Shown here piece after piece: positions 28,646-38,821 of a stretch of 42,168 nt of DNA. A program made the translations under genes and the position numbers. Source of the stretch: a virus. The notes beneath the pieces are model-generated. The model had not been told where the DNA came from and made no database searches. It saw only the letters and a program-made list of their open reading frames with translations. The stretch is from IMG/VR virus record IMGVR_UViG_3300044733_001878, positions 1 to 42,168 of that record; one strand, 5' to 3'. Each line of letters begins with the position of its first letter. The stretch's first letter is position 1.

Positions 28646-30915
28646 TAGCTACATGCTCCTACTGTAATTGTTGGTGCAGGGGCAGTACCATTACCATAAA
28701 CAATCCATCCAGTTAAAGGTAGTGTAGTAGAACTACCGGATGCGTAATAACCAACATCAGAACTATAAAAAACCCATTCGCTGTATTCGCTATCAAAATA
28801 AATTGCTATAGAAGGGCTTCCTGTTTTTTGATAATTTCCGTTATCTAAGATTTCATATGTGCCGTTGTAAGTTGTAGTGCCAGCACCTGCCACGCAAACA
28901 TTATTTAGGTAGGTGTAAAGTGTATTAGCAGGATTTGTACCATTTGGTGTGGTAACTAAAACGCTTGCATTTCCAGTAGTTCCGGCCGGAGTCTTGGCGG
29001 TAATGGTAGTTGCATTAACCACAGTAACATTAGTTGCAGCAACACCCCCAATAGTAACAGAAGTTGCCCCAGTAAATTTAAATCCTGTTATTGTTATTGA
29101 CCTATTGCCAGCAATAGAACCACTAGTAGGGCTAACAGATGTAACAAAAGGTGCAGTTGTACAATCACCGCCAGTTATTGTTGGTGCTGGGGATGCACCA
29201 GAAATAACACTCCAAGTTGCTAGAATTGGATTCAATTGGTAATTATTTCCACCATAAAGAGTAGAATTCCCACTTATGAGCCTAAATCTGTCGCTGTCGT
29301 AATCATAATAAAAATATGTAGTAGGGCTTCCAACTTTTTCCCACCCACCAGAATTAAAACCAATGCTTGCATTATAAGTATAAACTCCATTTGCTGCTGA
29401 AGTACCTGCACCAGAAACGCAACGAGGGTCTATTAAAGTTACCGGAGTTTCGTAAGTAAACAATGTGTTAGCTGCATTAGTACCACCTGAAGTTGTAACT
29501 AACACACTTGCAGTTCCAGCAGTTTTAGCTGCTGTAGTTGCTGTAATACTTGTTGAGCTAACAACAACAAGATTAGTAACTGCAACACCACCTATAGTTA
29601 CAGCAGTTGCACCTGTTAAATTAGTTCCAGTTATTGTTACACTTGTTCCACCTGCCGTAGTGCCTGTGGTTGGTGAAATTGATGTGACCGTTGGCGTAGG
29701 TGTTGGGGTTGGAGTAGGTGTGGGTGTTGGAGACATACAATACCTGTGCCATGCGTAGCTGTTCCAATACCATGCTCTACCTGCAAAGCTGTAAATGTCG
29801 TTTGTTGCTTTTGTAGTTGGGAAAAAGAATGGGCCTGTGTTTGTGTTTGCTGGTGCTAAACATGGGCTTAGTGTTGATGTTGGAGTTGGACTAGGTGTTG
29901 GTGTAGGTGTAGGAGTTGGTGTAGGTGATGTACAAGATCCTGAAACTATTGTTGGGGCTGGTGCATGACTACTATTTACCACATTCCAACCAGTAAGTGG
30001 GGGAGTAGCAGAATTTCCAAAATTAACATGTGAGTATGAGTTTCCACCTCCACTTATATTATTATAAATAAGCCAACCCCCGCCACTCGACCGAGCAATT
30101 CTTAAATTAGTTTGTCCAACTTTTTCAAACTCTACTGTCGCCCCAGATGATGGGGTTATTCTAACATATGTTCCATTGAACCAATTTGCCCCAGCACCAG
30201 AAACACAATAATTATTTGCAATGCACTCTGTGTGGTATAGCGTAGGTGTTCCTGTGCCATACGCTGCTGTCCACCCTGTAAGAGGTACCGCACTCTGCTG
30301 CCCTGTGGTGTTGCTATATAACCAAAAATTACCTTCTTTTATAACCCACCTAGAGGCATCCCATTCTATTGTAATATTAGGATCAGCTAAGTTTTCGTAA
30401 ACTCCATTATTTAAAGTGTACGATCCGTTAGCTCTACTCGCACCAGCATCACTGACGCAATAATTATCTCCTTGTAATGCAAGTGTTGGCTCTACAATAA
30501 CGGTAAAGAATAATATTGTGGATGGCCCTCGAAACTCTACAATGTATGTTCCTGCTGGGGTTGAATTAAAATTTAGTGTGTAGTCTGTGCTGCCCTCGTT
30601 GCAGTCTAGCTCTATGAAATCAAATAAAAAGTATCGAGTTGAATCTTCTGGCCCGCCCCCTAAAGCAAATGCAAAAGTTCCGTCATTATAGCCGTGGCCA
30701 GATATTGGGCTTCCTGTTATTCCATAACTGCTAGCGTTAGTAGGTGCTGGACCTTGATGAGTTTGTTGAAAGTTTGTACTTCTTATATTAACAACACTTA
30801 TACCTCTTATATAAAAATTTAAAGATTTATTTGGGGCACTACGAACTTTTACAGATGTATCAGATACTTGCGTACCTCTAGCGTCTTTATATACAGCATC
30901 GTAAAAACAAGTCAT
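28645..30915 (-). CDS. Modular adhesin: four lectin-like modules plus two TIG/IPT domains (756 aa)
   Basis: An N-terminal 130-residue beta domain is followed by four related modules (about 150-230, 232-325, 492-590, 673-756), each beginning C-V-x-G-A-G or similar, N-G-x-Y, and ending L-T-G-W...A-P-A-P-T-I...C. Two TIG/IPT immunoglobulin-like domains (412-490 and 592-672) carry V-T-S-I-S-P-T-T-G and V-T-I-x-G. Two T-P linkers (near 330-350 and 400-412) separate blocks. This is a receptor-binding or surface-adhesion fibre by architecture. The modules recall a repeat known from algal and environmental proteins; sugar binding is an inference. Confidence 0.8.
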   Translation of the reverse strand: MTCFYDAVYKDARGTQVSDTSVKVRSAPNKSLNFYIRGISVVNIRSTNFQQTHQGPAPTNASSYGITGSPISGHGYNDGTFAFALGGGPEDSTRYFLFDFIELDCNEGSTDYTLNFNSTPAGTYIVEFRGPSTILFFTVIVEPTLALQGDNYCVSDAGASRANGSYTLNNGVYENLADPNITIEWDASRWVIKEGNFWLYSNTTGQQSAVPLTGWTAAYGTGTPTLYHTECIANNYCVSGAGANWFNGTYVRITPSSGATVEFEKVGQTNLRIARSSGGGWLIYNNISGGGNSYSHVNFGNSATPPLTGWNVVNSSHAPAPTIVSGSCTSPTPTPTPTPTPSPTPTSTLSPCLAPANTNTGPFFFPTTKATNDIYSFAGRAWYWNSYAWHRYCMSPTPTPTPTPTPTPTVTSISPTTGTTAGGTSVTITGTNLTGATAVTIGGVAVTNLVVVSSTSITATTAAKTAGTASVLVTTSGGTNAANTLFTYETPVTLIDPRCVSGAGTSAANGVYTYNASIGFNSGGWEKVGSPTTYFYYDYDSDRFRLISGNSTLYGGNNYQLNPILATWSVISGASPAPTITGGDCTTAPFVTSVSPTSGSIAGNRSITITGFKFTGATSVTIGGVAATNVTVVNATTITAKTPAGTTGNASVLVTTPNGTNPANTLYTYLNNVCVAGAGTTTYNGTYEILDNGNYQKTGSPSIAIYFDSEYSEWVFYSSDVGYYASGSSTTLPLTGWIVYGNGTAPAPTITVGACS
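29690..29930. repeat. Two GGTGTWGG-type microsatellite tracts encoding T-P linkers
   Basis: Tracts at about 29690-29735 and 29876-29930 consist of near-tandem hexamers of TGGTGT/AGGTGT type and encode alternating Thr-Pro in the adhesin. They can change length by slippage in steps of two residues without a frameshift. Confidence 0.7.
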
Positions 30916-30926
30916 ATTAAATATCC

Positions 30927-31871
30927 TTAATTATTAAACTGCACCCAAGCTGTTTGGTAGTATGTGTATAAAACAGCATCTGTGGTGTTAACCCATCGAT
31001 CCCCTTGAGCAGGTGATGTTGGTGCTGTTGCACTTGATGTAAATGTTCCTGATCCACTCCCCCCGCCACTAGTACTAATAAGAACAGGTGTTCCCGTTTG
31101 ATCTGCAACCCATAACTGCTTATCTGGAATATTAATAGCTATCTCAAAAGGTACTAAATCTCCAGAAACAGGAAAATCGCCTGCAACTAAGCTTCTTCTA
31201 GGTTTTATTATGTCTAAATATTGAAGATTTAAATTAAGTGTTGCGGGTGTCATTCCTTGAGAAGAGAATGTCACTACTGCATTAGCGCCACCTGAAAAAG
31301 TTAACTGTGTAAATATTGCAAAACCACCAGAGGCGCTTTGTAGTGTCGTTGTACCGCTTAAGGTAGCTCCTACTGCTGTTGCTACAATTGAAATACCCTC
31401 TAAAGGTATGTCATTGTTTGACGCATCTCTAAATTGCACTTTTACAGGTATCTGCATCACACGGTTTAATACCGTAGTCGTTGGTACAGGTGATGATGTT
31501 ATAACTAACTTAGAAGCGTTAGAAATTGAAAATGTTATTGAAGACACAACATTTAAATTAGTCGTAACGAAAGATAGAGACGCAGGTGTAATATCTAATG
31601 TGCTATTTGCGGAATCTGGTACAAATCCCACATTAGTAAATGTTGCTACACCATTTACAAACGGTATTGATAGTGTACCGCTTAAGTTATAACCAGCATT
31701 ACCAGCACCCTCAACAACTAGAACCGTACCAACATACGCAGTATCTACGGTGAATGCGTTAGTAACCGTATCTAAATTACCAACCTGAATAACAGGTTGT
31801 GTGCTTAGTGTAGCGTTATACCGTGCGCCCTGGGGCTGTGTCAGTATTTTAAGTGCTTTAATAATTGCCAT
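30927..31871 (-). CDS. Ig-like tail fibre protein (314 aa)
   Basis: Beta-rich throughout with two Big/invasin-like domains: residues 8-112 (Q-P-Q-G-A-R-Y-N-A-T-L then G-V-A-T-F-T-N-V-G-F) and 118-215 (I-P-V-K-V-Q-F-R-D-A-S-N-N-D then G-F-A-I-F-T-Q-L-T-F). The C-terminal 90 residues have G-S-G-S-G linkers and A-P-T-S-P-A-Q-G-D-R-W-V-N-T, a motif common in phage fibre tips. ATG 31871 shares a base with the upstream stop. Probably a trimeric appendage component. Confidence 0.75.
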   Translation of the reverse strand: MAIIKALKILTQPQGARYNATLSTQPVIQVGNLDTVTNAFTVDTAYVGTVLVVEGAGNAGYNLSGTLSIPFVNGVATFTNVGFVPDSANSTLDITPASLSFVTTNLNVVSSITFSISNASKLVITSSPVPTTTVLNRVMQIPVKVQFRDASNNDIPLEGISIVATAVGATLSGTTTLQSASGGFAIFTQLTFSGGANAVVTFSSQGMTPATLNLNLQYLDIIKPRRSLVAGDFPVSGDLVPFEIAINIPDKQLWVADQTGTPVLISTSGGGSGSGTFTSSATAPTSPAQGDRWVNTTDAVLYTYYQTAWVQFNN

Positions 31872-33073
31872 TAGTAGCTACCTCCGTCTATTACCAAACC
31901 AGCCGATGCGTTAGTTGGTGCACCTGATGTTCCAGGTTGCCACCTGTTGTTGGCTGTGTTCCATACTAGGGCTTGACCATCTACAGCATTATTACGCCCT
32001 AATAGGAGTTGTAATGTGTTCATATTGTACTCCAGAGGGTAAACAGGTGTCAACACTTCTAGGTTGTCCTGTGGCCTCCACTCCTTTGCTGTGTCATCCC
32101 AACCTAAAACCTGCCTGTCTGTTGCACCAGCTTGTGCTATTTTTAAAACACTTCCTGTGGACTGATAGTTAAGAGGTAAAACAGGATTTAGTGCTATAGA
32201 ACCACTACTGCCGGATCCTCCAGATCCGCCAGTTCCACTAGTGTAGTCTTCTATTTTTTGATAAGTGTTTCCATCACTCCACCAACTCTTGTTAGGTGCT
32301 AATTCGCCGTCAAAAAGATAACCTTGTAAATTGCTTGATGTAGGAGGCCCAAAACCTAATTTTATGCGAATAGTTTTTGCACTGCTGTTGTAAAGACAGA
32401 TTTGTTTTATAATTGTAGAGTTAGGTGATGCAGAGGTTGGTAACTTGTAAATTGATGTGTTACCTGCGCCTGTGATTACCTTCTGTGTTAGTGTCTCCGT
32501 TATTCCCCAAGTAGTGTCTCCAGTAATTCCGTGGGAGACAGTCACATGCACAGCGTCTGAACTGTTTAGAGTCTGTGTGCCTGTTGGTGCGGTTACTATG
32601 GATATTTCATCCATATTTTGATTGTCTAAAACAATTACGGAAGGGTAGCTAAGTAGAAACGCTTCAGATAATCTCCACACCTTTTCAGGTGCTAAGTTAA
32701 GGTCTATTAGGCATGTGTCTTTGTAGTTATCAGGATTATCTTTTTGTCCTGTTGATGTTCCTGTTGGCAAAGTTAAATCTGTGTAGCTACGAATTCTTAA
32801 GCTATACACTTGCGAGGTTAGCGCGTTGTTGTATAGGTAAATCTCTCGCACAATTCTTGTCTTTTCTGTAGTGTGCTCAACAAGAGTATTTACATTGTTC
32901 TGCGAGGGTTGGCTGTAGAAAATACGCTCGTAGTTTTCTTCTCCTATAGACCCAGGGTACAAATTAGAATTTTTTACAAATTCCATCAAATGTGTGGTTG
33001 CCGTAACATTGCACGCAACACCTTGTGATTGAACATATAGCCTAGATTTATTGTTTAAAATTATTGTTTTCAT
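31871..33073 (-). CDS. Tail fibre protein with W-Q-P repeats (400 aa)
   Basis: The N-terminal 270 residues are beta-rich with alternating short strands. A glycine/serine hinge (G-G-S-G-G-S-G-S-S-G) near 285-295 leads to two repeats of the form G-Q-x-L-x-W-x2-x-A-x-x-x-W-x-P (Q-V-L-G-W-D-D-T-A-K-E-W-R-P and Q-A-L-V-W-N-T-A-N-N-R-W-Q-P), which also occur in the adjacent 1027-residue protein. The two genes overlap by four bases (ATGA), suggesting balanced production of interacting fibre subunits. Confidence 0.75.
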   Translation of the reverse strand: MKTIILNNKSRLYVQSQGVACNVTATTHLMEFVKNSNLYPGSIGEENYERIFYSQPSQNNVNTLVEHTTEKTRIVREIYLYNNALTSQVYSLRIRSYTDLTLPTGTSTGQKDNPDNYKDTCLIDLNLAPEKVWRLSEAFLLSYPSVIVLDNQNMDEISIVTAPTGTQTLNSSDAVHVTVSHGITGDTTWGITETLTQKVITGAGNTSIYKLPTSASPNSTIIKQICLYNSSAKTIRIKLGFGPPTSSNLQGYLFDGELAPNKSWWSDGNTYQKIEDYTSGTGGSGGSGSSGSIALNPVLPLNYQSTGSVLKIAQAGATDRQVLGWDDTAKEWRPQDNLEVLTPVYPLEYNMNTLQLLLGRNNAVDGQALVWNTANNRWQPGTSGAPTNASAGLVIDGGSY

Positions 33074-36000
33074 ATGCCAAAAAAGCTCCTTCTTTGGGAT
33101 GCGTTGTTAGATACAGGTCTAAGCCTTAATTGATTAAGACTGTCTAAATAAAACACACCTAAAGCCCCTAAATCTAAAGCTAAATGTGGGCTTGTGGATG
33201 TTCCAATATTTTTTAATACTAGGCCTGTGCCTGTGGTAGTTTTTACAGCTAGTGTTGGGTTTTGTGTTGTGCCTGTGTTGAACAAACCGCCATTTATATC
33301 GGATAAAGCTGGATTAGGTGAAACACCTGCTGGTCCCTGTGGCCCTGTGCTTCCTATAGATCCTGAAGGCCCGCGCAAATTTCTAGGAGTTCCCCAAGGG
33401 TCAGTCGTATTAGTGGTTTTAGGCCCAAACAAAAAACTACCAACATATTCACCTAAGGAGGTGTTTAGTTCTGTAATATGAAAATCACCTACAGCACCTA
33501 AAGATGAAGATGGGTCGGGCGGTATAGATAAATTTGAATTTACTACAGCACTGTGGATAATTTGACCTGCCTGAGGTCCTTGAACCCCCTGTGCGCCTGT
33601 GTCACCTTTTAAACCTTGTAAACCAGCGGTTCCCTTTAGTTCTATAAATGTGGAAGGCCATGCGCCGCTAACCTTAGGTCCGTACCACCGTACACTTGAT
33701 GCGCCGTTTACAATTAAGAAATCGCCGTTGTTCCCAAGGTAGTTGTAGTCTGTAGATGGTGGCATTGTAGCCCCAACAAAATCTACTTTACGAATTAGAT
33801 TTTGTGTGGAATTTCCTTGTGGACCCATTGGCCCTATTAAACCTTGTACTCCCTGAACTCCCTGACTTCCAGCAGCACCTGTAGGTCCAGCAGGCCCAAC
33901 TAAATTTACAGGAGCTTGAATAGTAGTCCATTTGTTGTTTAAACAACCGCTACACTTTGGACCGTACAAATAGTGTCCTACAGTGTCGATGTAGAAATCA
34001 CCAGATCTTCCAAAACCCTGTTCTGGTACACCTTCACCCCACAGTATGGTTGGTCTAGAGTGGTCGTAGGGTGTTCCTGCAACCCAATTAACACCATCAT
34101 AAATCAACACATTACCCGATTGTGCGTTAACACTAAACGAAAGTGTCTTATCTGTAGAATTCCAGAATAGTGGTTGATTAGCAGTTATATCAGCAGGGGG
34201 AAGTGAGTTTATTTTCCATGAAGAAGAGGTAGTATCCCATAACAAAGCCTGATTGTTTTTTGTACCCGCTGTAATGCTAATAGTGGATTTAGTTTTATCC
34301 CAGGACAAAGGTAAAGTTGCGTTAATGGTGCTTACTGTATCTGCATTTTTCCAAATAGTGCCATTAAAGGATAGAATTTGACCGTTTGTAGGCGTAGTGG
34401 TTGTAACATCTAAAAGTGAGTCTAAGGTTATTTCGCCGTTAACCCACTTTGTGCCGTTGTAGGTTAAAACCTCACCAGACTTAACACTTGTTATTACAAC
34501 ATCATCTAAACCATCTAAAAGTATATTTGGTGCAACTGATGACCATGATTTAGTTGTGTTATTCCAAGTTAAAACATCACCTGTGTTAGTACCCGCAGAT
34601 AGTGCCACAGTGAGTGTTGTTACTGTGTTAGGTGCAGTACCTGTTGTGTTTGAGGTAATAACAACAGGCGCGGTTCCAACCACATTAGCAGGGTCGCCCT
34701 GTGCACCCTTAGCAACTAGTAGATCCCAATTAGCAGTGGTGTTCGGCGTGATGTTTAAGGTGTTGTTAATTTCACAAATATACACCGATCCTAGGTAGTA
34801 AACTACCGCGCCCTTGGAGTAGTTTACGGTAGGATCCCATGTGCCGTTCCACTCCATACCTGCGGTGCCATCAGCACCAGCAGGACCAGCTATACCATTT
34901 TGTCCACTAGCCCCTAAAAGTGACACACCAGAACCCCACCCAGGTGCTGTTTTAGGCCCAAATAGTATTGGAGCACCTGTACCTGCCATTTGCATGTAAA
35001 AGTCGCCAATTACCCCTATTGTGGAGGTTGGAGCACCTGTTCCAGAGTGTATTGATTTAGCTGCATCACTAGTTCCGGCTACCCATGCTGTTCCGTTGTA
35101 TTTTAGAACATTGCCCGTAGCTGCATTTGGCACACTAAAGGTAAGTGAGCTTGTGGTTGAATCCCATACTAATGGTTCATTTGCAATTATATTTGCAACA
35201 CCACTTCCTGTGCTTCCTGTGCCCTTAGACGCTACTAAATCCCAATACTCGGCGTTAGTCGGTATATTGGTTGTAGTTTTTATTGATACATAGCTAGAGC
35301 CTAGATATTGAACAACCGAATGTTCAGGGTAGGTTGTTCCCGATGACCATGTTCCGCGCCATTCTAGACCAGCACTACCTGCATTACCCTGTGGGCCTGC
35401 TACACCTTGTGGGCCTAGGAGAGATACACCTGCCCCCCAACCTTGTGAATTTGTGTAACCACCGTACAGCCTGCCTGTGACTAGATTTATAAAAAAGTCA
35501 CCTTCCCTACGCTCTGTAGGGTTAGGAAAGTTAGTAGTTGGTACTTCGTTTCCGTAGAAAATTTTAGAACCTGCGGGTCCATCAGCACCAGCTAAACCCT
35601 GAATTCCCTGTGGCCCTTGTGCCCCGGTTTCTCCTTTTAGGTCTATTGCGCCGCCCCAACTGACAACGCCGTTTGTAGTGACCCTAGGGCCGTATAATAA
35701 GCGTGTTGTTGTATTAAGGAAGTAATCCCCATCTATCGCAGTAGTTGTTGAAATTGGGCCTGTTGTGCCTGATAAAAAGGTAGATCCACGAACGCCTTGA
35801 ATACCTTGTAATCCTTGTGCGCCTATTGCGCCTATTGCGCCAGTTGGTCCGGCAGGGCCTGTTGACCCTGAAGCTAGAACACGAGTCCACGCGCCTGTGC
35901 CACCAGCGTACTTCCAGATGTATAAAAAGTTATCGTCTGTATCAAACCAAAAAGCTTTAGCAGTCTCAGGGTTAGTTGGGTCTGTGGGTTGTGTGCCCTG

Positions 36001-36153
36001 GACATAATAAGTAGCACCTGTGGATAGTAGAACCCCACCAATGTATAGACTATTGGTGTTGTTTGCGTAGGCTGGTTCACCAGCTAGGTACGCATTAGCT
36101 GCTGCGTTTGCTTCTATTACAGAAGATGGGCCATTTTTAAATTGGATCTGCAT
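33070..36153 (-). CDS. Collagen-like modular tail fibre (1027 aa)
   Basis: At least six Gly-X-Y stretches (for example around 95-120, 178-200, 250-265 and 765-790) alternate with modules of the form G-D-F-Y-I...L-Y-G-P-K...W-G...L-x-G. About seven such modules can be seen. Two more segments (W-R-G-T-W-x4-Y-x3-S-V-V-Q-Y and W-N-G-T-W-x4-Y-x3-A-V-V-Y-Y) resemble CBM5/12 carbohydrate-binding modules, and the middle has five G-x-V-L-x-Y-N-G-x-x-W repeats. Collagen triple helices form stalks in phage fibres. A long trimeric host-binding fibre is likely. Confidence 0.8.
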   Translation of the reverse strand: MQIQFKNGPSSVIEANAAANAYLAGEPAYANNTNSLYIGGVLLSTGATYYVQGTQPTDPTNPETAKAFWFDTDDNFLYIWKYAGGTGAWTRVLASGSTGPAGPTGAIGAIGAQGLQGIQGVRGSTFLSGTTGPISTTTAIDGDYFLNTTTRLLYGPRVTTNGVVSWGGAIDLKGETGAQGPQGIQGLAGADGPAGSKIFYGNEVPTTNFPNPTERREGDFFINLVTGRLYGGYTNSQGWGAGVSLLGPQGVAGPQGNAGSAGLEWRGTWSSGTTYPEHSVVQYLGSSYVSIKTTTNIPTNAEYWDLVASKGTGSTGSGVANIIANEPLVWDSTTSSLTFSVPNAATGNVLKYNGTAWVAGTSDAAKSIHSGTGAPTSTIGVIGDFYMQMAGTGAPILFGPKTAPGWGSGVSLLGASGQNGIAGPAGADGTAGMEWNGTWDPTVNYSKGAVVYYLGSVYICEINNTLNITPNTTANWDLLVAKGAQGDPANVVGTAPVVITSNTTGTAPNTVTTLTVALSAGTNTGDVLTWNNTTKSWSSVAPNILLDGLDDVVITSVKSGEVLTYNGTKWVNGEITLDSLLDVTTTTPTNGQILSFNGTIWKNADTVSTINATLPLSWDKTKSTISITAGTKNNQALLWDTTSSSWKINSLPPADITANQPLFWNSTDKTLSFSVNAQSGNVLIYDGVNWVAGTPYDHSRPTILWGEGVPEQGFGRSGDFYIDTVGHYLYGPKCSGCLNNKWTTIQAPVNLVGPAGPTGAAGSQGVQGVQGLIGPMGPQGNSTQNLIRKVDFVGATMPPSTDYNYLGNNGDFLIVNGASSVRWYGPKVSGAWPSTFIELKGTAGLQGLKGDTGAQGVQGPQAGQIIHSAVVNSNLSIPPDPSSSLGAVGDFHITELNTSLGEYVGSFLFGPKTTNTTDPWGTPRNLRGPSGSIGSTGPQGPAGVSPNPALSDINGGLFNTGTTQNPTLAVKTTTGTGLVLKNIGTSTSPHLALDLGALGVFYLDSLNQLRLRPVSNNASQRRSFFGI

Positions 36154-36154
36154 G

Positions 36155-38821
36155 TTATGCCTCTTGAATAATTATTTTTGTGGTTGAGCCTACGCAAGAG
36201 AATGAAGTTAAATTACCTGCCATAAACTGTAATTTAAAAGGTGTGCAAATACAGGTAGTTCCAGAAGTCAGTTGTACTTGGGGCTTAGATACATTGACTA
36301 TATCTTTAAATGTAAGGTCAAATCCGTTGTTACCTACTAACCTTAGCTTGGCTTGGATTATGTCTTTTAAAGGGCCAAACTGATCATTTATTCCAGCCCA
36401 ACCACCATCAAAAACAGATTGCTGTAATGGTATTGTGATGTCTTTTAACCACTTGCAAGAGTCAGGAGGTGATTCAAAAGACATTATAAGGTTTGCAGGT
36501 ATAGTGCAATTTACCCCACCGCACTGAAAGTCTGATTCTGCTGCGTCCGCTACACATACTGAGGTGTTTGGTACTAAACCATTGCTGCTCGATGGTATGT
36601 TAATTGGAATACTAGTAAACATACCTAAGGTAAATATTCCACCAACCTCATCCAGCTTCTGATCGCACGCAACCGCCCTGGGTGCAGGGTATGGCTGTGA
36701 ATCTACACACCTCATATTCATGTACCAATTTTGGTTTTGTAATAGCTGTAAATCTGTGTCGTAGTCGTTTACTTTTTCAATTACTACGGTTGCGTACGCA
36801 GGGGTTTTTGCAGTTTTTGCAAATGTGAGTCTTCCCCAACATTGTGCACATCCTTGGCAGGTAAAAGATTTTGCACCGTTAATTTGGCGTGATGTTACCT
36901 TGCTACCATTCCAATACACCGATACCATTGCCTGTGTTTGGAAATGATAATCCAGGGCAACATTACCAACAGCAGATCCTAAGCAAAATTTAACTACATA
37001 TGGTGGCTTGTGGTAGTTCGGGTAGTTAGCTGGATCGGCATTAATTGGAAGTGTAGAGTTTTTTACCTGCACCGGGCTGTAGGGTAAAAACATACTAGAG
37101 TTACCAAAACCGTATAGCTGGCTAGTGAGACTACCGCCCTGCATACCCTTGCATTGACCGCATGGGTAGGCATCAGCATCACACCCTGATTCATCACCTA
37201 GGTACGACTCAATGTAAATATCTTGTACTGGGTCGTTGTAGGGTGCTCTTGCAACTTTAGTTACTATATTGCCGATGTCGTACAGAACATAGTCAAACAT
37301 TCCGGTAGGATCTATCTTTTCTATACCGTTTAAAATTAGATTAACATCGCTCATCTGATACAGAAGCCAGTCGTTCTTATACACCTCAATAAAGTTGTTT
37401 AGCTGGGTTTGGCTAAATTCTTTATCTGTCTTGTTGCTAGGCTTTTGCGCGTATTCTGGACAGCTTTTTACCTTTAATTTATAGCTAGATGCATTAATTT
37501 TAAAATATTTAGAAGGTAGTGATTTCCCTGATGATGGTTCGCCCCAAGTTGTAGTGAATGGGTATAGTAGTTTCTTATTTAGGTCGTAAGCGTAATCTCC
37601 TGAAATAGGTGTAACAACTTCTGTAGTTGTACCGCCAATGTTGCGCGTAAATGTGCTTGGTGGTAACGGAGATGCATCTGTAGAGGTATAATAGTAAACC
37701 TGACCACCTGACATAAAAGCAGAATTAGTGTTGTCATCACCTTCGGCGTTAACAACATTACCTGTCTCTCCGCCACCTTCTGTTGTAACTGTGGCGTACA
37801 CTGACCCAGACATTAAAAAGCTAATTGCCCTGGGTATTACACCCGCAGTATCGCGCATGATACTTTTTAGTTTTTTAAACTCTGTTTCACTTTTTGTAAT
37901 GTCAGAATTAGTTGAGTAATTAGAAGCCATTGAATCTTTTGCAGTAGATATCAAGCTTCCAAAACCACCAGACCTCTGCGTGTTTGATGTAGAGTATCTT
38001 GTGCTGTCCTCTTCAAAACTTTTCTGTGCGTTCATCACACGAACACTACCATCGTAGTTTAAAATAATCCTAGTGCCGCACGAATGTGCAATTGTATCTA
38101 GGAGAAGAGGAACCTTAGTCAATTGCGAAGCTGTTCTAAATATAGAGTGCGGAAACAAGTAATCTACTGAGATAGGGTCTATTATAATTTGTGAATCTGT
38201 GTACCCTAAGTTTTTAAAAATAGCTTTGAATAGGTTTTCCCAACTAGTGCATGTAGGAAGTTTAAAATCGCCTGTGGTAAAGTTCCACCAAAAATACCTA
38301 TCATCCACTAATGGAAGTACCCAAATACCATTAAGGTGCGGGTAAGGAATTCGTGCGGTGTTTTCTGCTAATCCTGTAGGAACCCTACGCTGTTGAAATA
38401 GTGGCCTAGGGGGCAACATCCACATTTTAGCTTGTAGTGGTTTGTAGCCTTCTGAAAGATCTAAATTTTTTGATGTGTACCTATGCAGGTGGTTTACGGT
38501 GGAGCGTAAACCACCTAATGTGTCTTCTGAATCCGCACTACCTGATAAATCAAACTTTGGTAATTTTTCTAAAAAGTCTGAACTGACTAAGAATAACCCA
38601 CAGCCAAATCTTTTAGCTCCAGTAGGCCAGTACAACTGCCCTAATTGTAATTTGCTGTAAATGTTTTGTTGGGTAGGGGAGTAGATATCTGTGGAATCTA
38701 CATTTGTATTATAAATTCCTTGAAGGTAGTCTTCAATCAATAGCATACCGTCTGTACTTGCATATTGAAGTACATCTTCGCTGGGGTGCAACAGTGGCGT
38801 TCCATCGTAGTATGCTTGCAT
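36155..38821 (-). CDS. Cys-rich tail/baseplate-hub-like protein (888 aa)
   Basis: ATG 38821 shares a base with the preceding stop. The N-terminal 260 residues include G-I-W-V-L-P-L-V-D-D-R-Y-F-W-W-N near 165-180 and W-E-N-L-F-K-A-I-F then T-S-like segments, resembling hub or tail-tip proteins of environmental phages, recalled only. C-x2-C groups near 555-570 (C-D-A-D-A-Y-P-C-G-Q-C) and 660-672 (C-Q-G-C-A-Q-C) and further cysteines near the end suggest metal sites or disulfides. It is the last gene before the fibre cluster, so an adaptor linking fibres to the tail is plausible. Confidence 0.65.
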   Translation of the reverse strand: MQAYYDGTPLLHPSEDVLQYASTDGMLLIEDYLQGIYNTNVDSTDIYSPTQQNIYSKLQLGQLYWPTGAKRFGCGLFLVSSDFLEKLPKFDLSGSADSEDTLGGLRSTVNHLHRYTSKNLDLSEGYKPLQAKMWMLPPRPLFQQRRVPTGLAENTARIPYPHLNGIWVLPLVDDRYFWWNFTTGDFKLPTCTSWENLFKAIFKNLGYTDSQIIIDPISVDYLFPHSIFRTASQLTKVPLLLDTIAHSCGTRIILNYDGSVRVMNAQKSFEEDSTRYSTSNTQRSGGFGSLISTAKDSMASNYSTNSDITKSETEFKKLKSIMRDTAGVIPRAISFLMSGSVYATVTTEGGGETGNVVNAEGDDNTNSAFMSGGQVYYYTSTDASPLPPSTFTRNIGGTTTEVVTPISGDYAYDLNKKLLYPFTTTWGEPSSGKSLPSKYFKINASSYKLKVKSCPEYAQKPSNKTDKEFSQTQLNNFIEVYKNDWLLYQMSDVNLILNGIEKIDPTGMFDYVLYDIGNIVTKVARAPYNDPVQDIYIESYLGDESGCDADAYPCGQCKGMQGGSLTSQLYGFGNSSMFLPYSPVQVKNSTLPINADPANYPNYHKPPYVVKFCLGSAVGNVALDYHFQTQAMVSVYWNGSKVTSRQINGAKSFTCQGCAQCWGRLTFAKTAKTPAYATVVIEKVNDYDTDLQLLQNQNWYMNMRCVDSQPYPAPRAVACDQKLDEVGGIFTLGMFTSIPINIPSSSNGLVPNTSVCVADAAESDFQCGGVNCTIPANLIMSFESPPDSCKWLKDITIPLQQSVFDGGWAGINDQFGPLKDIIQAKLRLVGNNGFDLTFKDIVNVSKPQVQLTSGTTCICTPFKLQFMAGNLTSFSCVGSTTKIIIQEA

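Noticed and set aside
29465-29758. Long rightward open frames opposite the fibre genes
   Set aside because: They are the reverse reading of Thr/Ala/Gly-rich coding DNA (Val/Ala-rich translations), lack ribosome sites, and overlap well-supported genes.
28645-36153. A diversity-generating retroelement acting on the fibre genes
   Set aside because: No reverse transcriptase gene is present and no template/variable repeat pair was seen; the internal repeats are diverged protein modules and low-complexity linkers.
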